NCBI GenBank assembly: GCA_050955105.1
Contig: JBPBQZ010000016.1
Span: 1 to 42,614 of the forward strand
Length of the DNA stretch: 42,614 bases
Direction: 5' to 3'
From: JBPBQZ01 sp050955105
GTDB lineage: Bacteria > Pseudomonadota > Gammaproteobacteria > Burkholderiales > Burkholderiaceae
Shown here: piece by piece, positions 8,115 to 15,210 of the stretch
Layout: every line of letters begins with the position of its first letter
Numbering within the stretch: the stretch's first letter is position 1
Position numbers and translations under genes: made by a program
Notes under the pieces: generated by a model
Databases searched by the model: none
Seen by the model: the letters and a program-made list of their open reading frames with translations, nothing else
Told to the model about the DNA's origin: nothing

Positions 8115-9962
8115 ATGGCGCGTTTTCAAAAGATTTCGTTGCAGGGGCTGCGCCGTTCAAGCGCGCTGGCCTTATTGGCCTGCGCTGGTTGTGCTGCGGT
8201 CGGGCCCAATTTTCAGCGGCCCGAGCCAGTCGTACCGAAGCAATGGCATGGGGCCACTCCCGCGGCGGGCACGGCAGGGGCCACGGCCGCGGGGACCGCC
8301 GCCGATACCACGACTAGCGTGACGAGTGCCTCGCCAGCGACGGCGGCGTCCGGTAGCGCGGCGACAGGTGTGGCGGGCACGCCCCGCGGCACGGGGCGCA
8401 ATCGGCAAACCTCGCCGGGCGCGACAAACGGCGAGGCCGACCGAGTGCCTGGCGCTGACGCCCCCGTCGCCGTGCCGGAAAGTCGTATCACGCAGGCCGA
8501 CGCCGACCCGCGCTGGTGGATGCGCTTCAATGACCCCGAGTTGAATAGCCTGATCGAGCGTGCGGTGGCCGGCAATATCGATTTGCAAGAAGCGGTACTG
8601 CGCATTGCCGCCTCACGCGCGCAGGAACAGGCGGCGCGCGCGGCGGGCCTGCCGAATATTCACGCCACCGCCAGCTATAACCGCGAGCAGCTTGGGCTTG
8701 AAGGGCTGCTGAAAGACCGCGGCGTGTATTCGGGCGTGAATTCTCTGGCGGCGCCGAACTCCGCGTTGAACCAGTATTCGCCGGGGCTCGGCAACACCGC
8801 GTCGAATGCGGGCAGCGGCTTGCTCGGACAATTGACCTCGCCCGTGAACCTGTTCCAGGTAGGCTTCGACGCCTCGTGGGAGCTGGATTTGTTCGGCCGG
8901 GTGCGGCGCTCAGTGGAAGCGGCCGGCGCGCAAACCAGCCAGCAGATCGAAAACCGCAACGATGCGCTGGTGTCGCTGGAAGCTGAAGTGGCACAAACCT
9001 ATGCGCGGCTGCGTGGCGCCCAGGCGGCGCGCGCGGTGGCCCAGCAAGAAGTCGAGGCCGAGCAGGGCATCGTCGAACTCACCAATAGCCAGTACACCAA
9101 CGGCCTCGGTTCGCAAACCGATGCGGCCAGTGCCGCGGCCCAATTGCGCAGCGCGCAGGCGCAATTGCCGCAATACGAACAGTCGATTGGCCAGGCCATC
9201 AACAGCTTGAGTCTGCTGCTGGGCGAGCCGCCTGGCACGCTCGACGACGAGCTGAGCCGACCCGGTGCGATTCCGCCCACGCCGCCCGAAGTGCCGGTGG
9301 GTTTGCCGGCCACCTTGGTACGGCGTCGGCCGGATATCCGTGCAGCCGAAGCCGGGCTGCATGCGGCCACCGCGCAGGTCGGCGTCGCCGTGGCGCAACT
9401 CTTTCCCGACGTCTCGCTGACCGGCAACCTGGGCTTGCGCGCCACCGATTTCAAATATCTGACGCGCTGGTCGAGCCACTTCTATTCCTTCGGCCCGAGC
9501 ATTTCCCTGCCGATTTTCCAGGGCGGCGCGCTGGTGGCGAACATTCGTCTGAATCGCGCCGAACAGGCGGCTGCAGCGCTCGAATATCGACGCACGGTGC
9601 TAAGCGCCTTGAATGACGTGGAGAATGCACTGATCGCCTATCGCACGGGGCACGAACAGCGCGAGGCGCTGACGCAAAGCGTGGCGGCGTCGACGCGCGC
9701 GCTGGAGCTCGCGCGCGAGGCCTATCGGCATGGCCTGACGCCATTCATCGATGTCTTGAACGGACAGCGCACCGTTAACGAGAGCCGGCAGTCGCTCACG
9801 CAGGCGACTTTGACCGATACGACCAATCTGGTCGCGCTTTACAAGGCCTTGGGCGGCGGCTGGCAGGATGCCCCGCAGCAGAATGCGGCGCCAGCGGTCG
9901 GCTCGATGGGAAATGCCGGCGTCAGCGCCGCGCCGCTGCCGGCGAGTGCGCCAGTGTCCTAG
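8115..9962 (+). CDS. NodT-family outer membrane efflux lipoprotein with an unusual linker
   Basis: This 615-residue protein is the RND/EmrAB outer membrane factor (TolC-like, NodT family). The N-terminal signal peptide ends in a lipobox region, LLACAGC, so Cys23 or Cys26 should be acylated. The family start GPNFQRPEPVVPKQW follows. A low-complexity segment of about 80 residues (Ala/Gly/Thr-rich, then a Pro/Asp stretch) is inserted before the usual RWWMRFNDPELNSLI. Two outer-membrane-factor repeats follow, with ELDLFGRVRRSVEAA and VRRRPDIRAAEAGLHAATAQVG. The start at 8115 is chosen because GGAGG precedes it and the lipobox sits at the right distance; an ORF start at 8040 would lie inside emrB. 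Its TAG overlaps the TAG of the convergent nodJ-like gene in a shared CTAG. Confidence 0.92.
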   Translation: MARFQKISLQGLRRSSALALLACAGCAAVGPNFQRPEPVVPKQWHGATPAAGTAGATAAGTAADTTTSVTSASPATAASGSAATGVAGTPRGTGRNRQTSPGATNGEADRVPGADAPVAVPESRITQADADPRWWMRFNDPELNSLIERAVAGNIDLQEAVLRIAASRAQEQAARAAGLPNIHATASYNREQLGLEGLLKDRGVYSGVNSLAAPNSALNQYSPGLGNTASNAGSGLLGQLTSPVNLFQVGFDASWELDLFGRVRRSVEAAGAQTSQQIENRNDALVSLEAEVAQTYARLRGAQAARAVAQQEVEAEQGIVELTNSQYTNGLGSQTDAASAAAQLRSAQAQLPQYEQSIGQAINSLSLLLGEPPGTLDDELSRPGAIPPTPPEVPVGLPATLVRRRPDIRAAEAGLHAATAQVGVAVAQLFPDVSLTGNLGLRATDFKYLTRWSSHFYSFGPSISLPIFQGGALVANIRLNRAEQAAAALEYRRTVLSALNDVENALIAYRTGHEQREALTQSVAASTRALELAREAYRHGLTPFIDVLNGQRTVNESRQSLTQATLTDTTNLVALYKALGGGWQDAPQQNAAPAVGSMGNAGVSAAPLPASAPVS

Positions 9963-10759
9963 CGCATCATCCGACGTTGCAGCAACTGCCCGGCGATCGC
10001 CGTGGCGACCACCGCGTAGGCCAGCAACACGCCGACGTGTAGCCACGGCGAGTCGATGGGCCGGCCGAGCATGGCAGGGCGGATCAAGTCGATCGCATGC
10101 GCGAGCGGCAGCACCGCCGTGATGTGCCGTACCGCTGGCGACAACTGGCTGCTCGGGAAGAACACGCCCGAGAGCATCAGCATCGGCGTGATGATCAGGG
10201 TCTGATAGAACATGAAGAAATCGTAGCTGGGCGCCAGCGCCGTCACGATCATCGCCAGTCCTGCGAACGCCAGACCGGCCAGCGCCGTGACCGGAATCGC
10301 CAGCAGCAGGTGCGGCCAACTTGCATACCCGAGCAGCGCTGCCACGAAGATGATGGCAGTACCGCTCAACACGGCCTTGCTTGCGGCCCAGATCACTTCA
10401 CCCGCGATCACGTCGCCGAGGGACAGCGGCGTGTGCATGATCGACTCCCAGGTGCGCTGCACGTGCATACGCGAGAACGCCGAATACATGGTCTCGAAAC
10501 TGGCCGACATCATCACGCTCGAGCCTACTGTGCCGGCCGCGAGAAAGGCGATATACGATGTGCCGTCGACGCGGCCGACCATCAGGCCCAGCCCCAAGCC
10601 CAGCCCGAACAGGTAGATCATCGGATCGGCCAGGTTGCCGAACATCGAGGCAATTGCCAGCTTGCGCCAGACCAGGAAGTTGCGGCGCCACACGTGCATC
10701 CAGCGGGTGGCGTTCGACGGCAGTGCGCTCGTCAGGTGTTTGCTCATCGAGTGACTCAT
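9959..10759 (-). CDS. nodJ: NodJ-like ABC-2 type transporter permease
   Basis: The protein has 266 residues and six hydrophobic segments in the ABC-2 fold, with the family features RNFLVWRKL at the N-terminus, DPMIYLFGLGLGLG in helix 1 and LSGVFFPSSQLSP before the last helices. NodJ of rhizobia exports lipo-chitin signals together with NodI. Homologues in non-nodulating Burkholderiaceae are widespread, and their substrate is unknown. The start at 10759 overlaps the nodI stop as ATGA, which gives translational coupling. A longer frame upstream lies inside nodI and is rejected. It is convergent with the efflux operon, the two stop codons sharing CTAG at 9959-9962. Confidence 0.85.
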   Translation of the reverse strand: MSHSMSKHLTSALPSNATRWMHVWRRNFLVWRKLAIASMFGNLADPMIYLFGLGLGLGLMVGRVDGTSYIAFLAAGTVGSSVMMSASFETMYSAFSRMHVQRTWESIMHTPLSLGDVIAGEVIWAASKAVLSGTAIIFVAALLGYASWPHLLLAIPVTALAGLAFAGLAMIVTALAPSYDFFMFYQTLIITPMLMLSGVFFPSSQLSPAVRHITAVLPLAHAIDLIRPAMLGRPIDSPWLHVGVLLAYAVVATAIAGQLLQRRMMR

Positions 10760-11670
10760 TCGCGCATCTCCCGGCCAGTCAGCTTGAGGAATACGTCCTC
10801 CAGGTTGGCTGGACGATGCAGGTAGCGGATGCCGGGCCGCGTGGCGAGCAGCGCATTCACGGGCGCTGCGTCGCGCACATAACAAAACAGGGTTTCGCCG
10901 CTCAACTCGACGCGCGTCGACAAGGGTGCCAGCAGCTCGCGCAAGTCGGCGGCATGGGCGCCGAATACTTCAATCACGTCGCAGCCGATCTCCTGCTCGA
11001 TCAAGGCCGTCGGCGTGCCTTCGGCGACTTTGGTGCCGACATCCACCACGCACAGGCGGTCGCACAGCCGTTCGGCCTCTTCCATGAAGTGCGTGGTCAG
11101 CAAGATGGTTTTGCCGGCGTCGATGAGTGAGCGCAGTCGTTCCCAGATCAGATGGCGGGCTTGCGGATCGAGCCCGGTGCTGGGTTCGTCGAGAATCAGC
11201 ACGTCGGGCTCGTTGACCAGCGCACGTGCCAGCGTCAGGCGCCGACGCATGCCGCCCGACAGTTCCTTGACGCGTGCATCGGCGCGATTTTCGAGGCGCG
11301 CGAAGGCCAGCAATTCGGGCAGCATGCGGCGCGCGGCCTGCGATGAAACGCCGTAATAACGCGCGTATACCAGCAGGTTTTCGGAAACCGTGAAATCGGG
11401 GTCGAGATTGTCGAATTGCGGCACCACGCCAACACGCGCACGCGCTTGACGGGCACGCTGCGGCACTGGCTCGCCAGCCAATTCGATGCTGCCGGAATCG
11501 GGCTCTACCATGCCGAGCAACATGCGGATGGTGGTGGTTTTACCGGCGCCGTTCGGCCCGAGCAGTCCAAAGCATTCGCCGCGCGCCACCGAAAAACTCA
11601 GGCCATTTACCACGGCCTTGCCGCCATAGTGCTTGTGAACATCTTGAAGATGAATTGCCAGATCGGCCAT
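10756..11670 (-). CDS. nodI: NodI-like ABC transporter ATP-binding protein
   Basis: This 304-residue cytoplasmic ATPase has a complete nucleotide-binding domain: Walker A GPNGAGKTTT, Q-loop region VPQFDNLDPDFT, ABC signature LSGGMRRRLTLARAL, Walker B VLILDEPSTGLDP and the switch His in TTHFMEEAERLCDR. The FDNLDPDFTV segment and the overall length fit the NodI/DrrA branch of exporters. The start at 11670 (MADLAIHLQDV) is preferred over the frame's first codon at 11772 because the domain begins there. It is coupled to the permease gene and diverges from hpnO across about 255 bp, so this exporter and the hopanoid genes could share a regulatory region. Confidence 0.87.
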   Translation of the reverse strand: MADLAIHLQDVHKHYGGKAVVNGLSFSVARGECFGLLGPNGAGKTTTIRMLLGMVEPDSGSIELAGEPVPQRARQARARVGVVPQFDNLDPDFTVSENLLVYARYYGVSSQAARRMLPELLAFARLENRADARVKELSGGMRRRLTLARALVNEPDVLILDEPSTGLDPQARHLIWERLRSLIDAGKTILLTTHFMEEAERLCDRLCVVDVGTKVAEGTPTALIEQEIGCDVIEVFGAHAADLRELLAPLSTRVELSGETLFCYVRDAAPVNALLATRPGIRYLHRPANLEDVFLKLTGREMRE

Positions 11671-11925
11671 GAAAAGCCAGCGCTGCGGCTGTGAGCGCGG
11701 CAGTGCCGCAATGTTGCGTATGGTAATCGAAGCGCTGGCCGGCACTGTGCCACGCTCGACGCAACAGTGCATTTCAGACTACTCCGTATCGACCTGAGGG
11801 CGCGCGCGGCAGACCATTTGCCGACCTGACAATTGCTGGGGCTTTCGTTACGGTGGCGTCTCCGTGCCCGACGACGTGCGGTAGTTCCGTAAAGGTTGGC
11901 ACCCAGCGGCCTAACGGAGTTAGCA

Positions 11926-13305
11926 ATGACCGTGGATATCGCAGCGCTGTTTTCCGCGCATGAAGCAGACCGGTATGCGTTGCACAGCCGCCATCTGAAC
12001 GAACAGATGGTGCGAATGCTGCGCGCGATCGGCTACGACGTGCGGTTTACCTCCGGCCGTGGCCAGTATCTTTACGATCAGACCGGCCAACGTTATCTGG
12101 ATTTGTTGTCGGGCTTCGGTGTATTCGCACTGGGCCGTAACCATCCGACGGTGCGAGATGCGCTGAAAAGCGTATTGGACAGCGACCTGCCGAACCTGGT
12201 GCAACTCGACGTGGCGCCTCTGGCGGGCATATTGGCGCAACGCTTGCTCGCGCGTGTGCCTGGCATGCAGAAAGTATTTTTCGCAAACTCTGGCGCGGAG
12301 GCCGTAGAAGGCGCGCTGAAGTTCGCGCGCATGGCCACCGGTCGCGCTGCGGTGGCTTACTGTTCGCATGCATTTCACGGCTTGACCTACGGCGCCTTGT
12401 CGCTGAATGGCGATGCCATCTATCGCGACGGCTTCGGGCCCTTGCTGCCGGAATGTCGCGAGGTAGCTTTCAACGACCTGGCAGCGCTCGATGCATTGCT
12501 GCGCAAGCGCGACGTGGCGGCATTCATCGTCGAGCCGGTGCAAGGCAAGGGCGTGCACTTGCCTGCAGCCGACTATCTGGCGGAGGCGCTGAAACTATGT
12601 CGCCGCTACGGCACGCTCTTTATCGCCGACGAAATCCAGTGCGGGCTCGGTCGTACCGGCCGCTTCCTGGCGCTGGAGCATTGGGGCATCGAGCCCGACA
12701 TGGTGCTGCTGGCGAAGGCGCTGTCTGGCGGCCATGTCCCGGTGGGGGCGGTGCTGGGCCGTGCCGCCATCTTCGATAAAGTGTTCGACCGGATCGATCG
12801 CGCGGTAGTGCACGGCTCGACCTTCGCGAAAAACGATATGGCGATGGCCGCCGGTATTGCCACCCTGGAGGTGCTGGAGAATGAGCGCTTGATCGAGCAC
12901 GCGGCGCAAATGGGCACCCGGCTACTCGCACGCTTTCAACCGATGGTCGGGCGTTATGAGATGCTGAAGGAAGTGCGCGGCCTGGGCCTGATGCTGGGGC
13001 TGGAATTCGGCGCGCCGCGCTCGCTGACACTCAAACCGTCCTGGAGCTTGCTCGAAACGGCCAGCAAAGGCTTGTTTTGCCAATCGATCGCGATTCCGCT
13101 TTTCAAGGAACATCATATGTTGTGTCAGGTATCCGGACATGAGAGCCGCACGATCAAATTGCTGCCGTCCTATATGATCAACGGCGATGACTGCGATAGT
13201 ATCGGCACGGCCTTCGAACAGGTGATTGCCGATAGCCATCGGGTCGGCACCGCTGTATCTCTGACCAAAACCCTGGTCGGACATGCGTTGAAGGCTCGCG
13301 CATGA
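11926..13305 (+). CDS. hpnO: HpnO-like class III aminotransferase (aminobacteriohopanetriol formation)
   Basis: The protein has 459 residues and the PLP-dependent class III (acetylornithine/4-aminobutyrate) aminotransferase fold. Seen motifs are FFANSGAEAVEGALKFAR, HAFHGLTYGALS, FIADEIQCGLGRTG and the PLP lysine in LLAKALSGGHVPVGAV. HpnO converts ribosylhopane-derived precursor to aminobacteriohopanetriol. The assignment rests mainly on position, 40 bp upstream of hpnH within a hopanoid locus; sequence alone would say only class III aminotransferase. The start at 11926 has GGAG about 6 nt upstream, and the extra 10 codons of the open frame are not used. hpnO and hpnH should be co-transcribed. 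Confidence 0.82.
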   Translation: MTVDIAALFSAHEADRYALHSRHLNEQMVRMLRAIGYDVRFTSGRGQYLYDQTGQRYLDLLSGFGVFALGRNHPTVRDALKSVLDSDLPNLVQLDVAPLAGILAQRLLARVPGMQKVFFANSGAEAVEGALKFARMATGRAAVAYCSHAFHGLTYGALSLNGDAIYRDGFGPLLPECREVAFNDLAALDALLRKRDVAAFIVEPVQGKGVHLPAADYLAEALKLCRRYGTLFIADEIQCGLGRTGRFLALEHWGIEPDMVLLAKALSGGHVPVGAVLGRAAIFDKVFDRIDRAVVHGSTFAKNDMAMAAGIATLEVLENERLIEHAAQMGTRLLARFQPMVGRYEMLKEVRGLGLMLGLEFGAPRSLTLKPSWSLLETASKGLFCQSIAIPLFKEHHMLCQVSGHESRTIKLLPSYMINGDDCDSIGTAFEQVIADSHRVGTAVSLTKTLVGHALKARA

Positions 13306-13345
13306 ATCATCCAAGCGCGATGCGTCGCGTTGAAGGAGCAAACTG

Positions 13346-14506
13346 ATGGGCATTCCGTTGCTGCAGAAGATTCGCGTGGGCAGCTATGTCGTGAAGCAAG
13401 TACTGGCGCGCCGCAAGCGGTATCCGCTGGTCTTGATGATCGAGCCGTTATTTCGCTGCAACCTGGCATGCGCGGGCTGCGGCAAGATCGATTATCCGAA
13501 AGAAATTCTCGACCAGCGCTTGTCGCTGCAACAATGTCTCGATGCCATCGATGAATGTCCGGCACCCGTGGTATCGATCGTCGGCGGCGAGCCCTTGCTT
13601 CATCGCGAAATGCCAGCGATCGTGGCGGCGCTGATTGCGCGCAAACGCTTCGTGTATCTGTGCACGAACGCCTTGCTGCTCGAGAAGAAAATGGATGCTT
13701 ATCAACCGAGCCCGTATATGGTTTGGTCGATTCATCTCGATGGCGACCAGGAGATGCACGATCGCTCGGTTTGCCAACCGGGCGTGTATGAACGCGCGCT
13801 GGCGGCGATCAAGCTGGCCAAGGCACGTGGCTTCCGGGTGAACATCAACACCACGCTTTTCAACGATGCGAAGCCCGCGCAGGTGGCGAGTTTCTTCGAC
13901 GATATGACGACGCTGGGCATCGACGGTATCACGGTGTCGCCCGGCTATGCCTATGAACGCGCGCCAGACCAGCAGCATTTCCTGAATCGCGAAAAAACCC
14001 GTTCGCTGTTTCGCGACATCTTTTCGCGCAATCCTGCCGAGCGCCCATGGGTCTTCAGCCAATCGGGGCTGTTTCTCGACTTCCTCGCGGGTAACCAGAC
14101 TTACCATTGCACCCCATGGGGCAACCCGACGCTGACGGTGTTCGGTTGGCAACGGCCGTGTTATCTGGTGGGTGAGGGTTATGCCAGCAGTTATCGCGAG
14201 TTGATGGAAGAAACCCAGTGGGAAGACTACGGCACCGGCAACTACGAAAAATGCGCCGACTGCATGGTGCACAGCGGCTATGAGGCAACGGCCGTGCACG
14301 ACACCGTCATCAATCCGTTAAAGGCGGCCAAGGTGGCGCTGCGCGGGGTGCGTTCGAGCGGCGCTTATGCGCCCGAGGTGTCGCTGGACGGGCAGCGTCG
14401 TGCCGACTACGTCTACTCACAGCACGTCGAGATCAAGCTAGCCGAGGTGCGCGGCCAACTCGGGAAAGCCAAAGCGCGCACCGAGGCGCGCGCGCCCGTG
14501 GCGTAG
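13346..14506 (+). CDS. hpnH: HpnH, radical SAM adenosylhopane synthase
   Basis: This 386-residue radical SAM enzyme starts GIPLLQKIRVGSYVVKQ, as HpnH does. The 4Fe-4S site is C38-x3-C42-x2-C45 (CNLACAGC), followed by GKIDYPKEIL and the SAM-binding GGEPLLH. A C-terminal Cys-rich segment (YEKCADCMVHSGYEA) precedes a basic tail. It couples 5'-deoxyadenosyl to diploptene, the first step in extending C30 hopanoids to C35. AAGGAG is well placed before the ATG. The last 69 bp overlap the end of hpnG on the other strand, so the C-terminal tail (Ala/Arg/Lys-rich) is encoded antisense to the HpnG C-terminus. Confidence 0.95.
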   Translation: MGIPLLQKIRVGSYVVKQVLARRKRYPLVLMIEPLFRCNLACAGCGKIDYPKEILDQRLSLQQCLDAIDECPAPVVSIVGGEPLLHREMPAIVAALIARKRFVYLCTNALLLEKKMDAYQPSPYMVWSIHLDGDQEMHDRSVCQPGVYERALAAIKLAKARGFRVNINTTLFNDAKPAQVASFFDDMTTLGIDGITVSPGYAYERAPDQQHFLNREKTRSLFRDIFSRNPAERPWVFSQSGLFLDFLAGNQTYHCTPWGNPTLTVFGWQRPCYLVGEGYASSYRELMEETQWEDYGTGNYEKCADCMVHSGYEATAVHDTVINPLKAAKVALRGVRSSGAYAPEVSLDGQRRADYVYSQHVEIKLAEVRGQLGKAKARTEARAPVA

Positions 14507-15196
14507 CGCGCGCTGTGCAAGCGCCGCGTCACGGCCTAGCCGCAGCAACGGCGGCAGGTCGGCGGGGCGGCGCCACAGCGCGGCCATGATGGCGCGAAGG
14601 TCGGTCGAGCCATCGTTGCGCATCGACACCACCGCGGCGGCCGGCAGGCGCCGGCTAGCCGCATCGATCACTACCCGGCAGGCCGCGAACGGCAGCCCGC
14701 AGTCCGCGGCGACGCTGGCGACGATGCTGGTTTCCATGTCTACCACCGAAGCCCCGGTGCTGCGATAAAGCTCGTGCTTGGCCGCCACCGTCGTAATGGG
14801 GAACGGCGCGCTGGTGTAATCGACCCGAATGGCTTCGGGCAGGGCGCGCGCGAGCGCCGCGAGCCAACGTGGATCGGCAGTGTGCCGCTGCCCGCCGCAC
14901 ACCACCTCGCGTGCCAACACCCAGTCGCCCGCATTCAGCACCGGCGCCAGCGCGCCCACCGTGCCAAAGCTCAGAATTCCCGCACAGCCCTCGCGGGCAG
15001 CGGCCTGTACCAGCGTGTTGAGCTGTGAGGAACCCGGGCCGCACAGCAGCCTTAGTTGACCATCGGCGGTGCTGATCGACCACGGTGTGCGTCCTTGCGC
15101 ATTACGACGGGCGGCGCGCGGCACGTGCAGGCGTTCCCGCGCGGCGATGCGTGCTTCGAATTCCAAACCCGTGACCACCAGCACCGGCTGCTGCAT
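14438..15196 (-). CDS. hpnG: HpnG, hopanoid-associated nucleoside phosphorylase
   Basis: The 252-residue protein has the nucleoside phosphorylase (MTA/SAH nucleosidase-like) fold: VLVVTGLEFEAR at the start, GILSFGTVGALAPVLNAGDWV with the GxxGAL motif, and the substrate-site Glu in VVDMETSIVASVA. In the hopanoid pathway it removes adenine from adenosylhopane and leaves a ribosylhopane intermediate. It follows shc by 14 bp on the minus strand and is the last gene of hpnD-hpnE-shc-hpnG. Its final 69 bp overlap convergent hpnH, the enzyme making its substrate. Confidence 0.9.
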   Translation of the reverse strand: MQQPVLVVTGLEFEARIAARERLHVPRAARRNAQGRTPWSISTADGQLRLLCGPGSSQLNTLVQAAAREGCAGILSFGTVGALAPVLNAGDWVLAREVVCGGQRHTADPRWLAALARALPEAIRVDYTSAPFPITTVAAKHELYRSTGASVVDMETSIVASVAADCGLPFAACRVVIDAASRRLPAAAVVSMRNDGSTDLRAIMAALWRRPADLPPLLRLGRDAALAQRALRHGRARLGARFGFPELAAHLG

Positions 15197-15210
15197 GCAT
15201 GCCCTCTACG

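Noticed and set aside
6823..8160. A 445-codon open frame antisense to emrB.
   Set aside because: It mirrors the codon pattern of emrB, is rich in Arg, Gln and His, has no ribosome binding site and no recognisable domain. Long antisense frames are expected in GC-rich genes.
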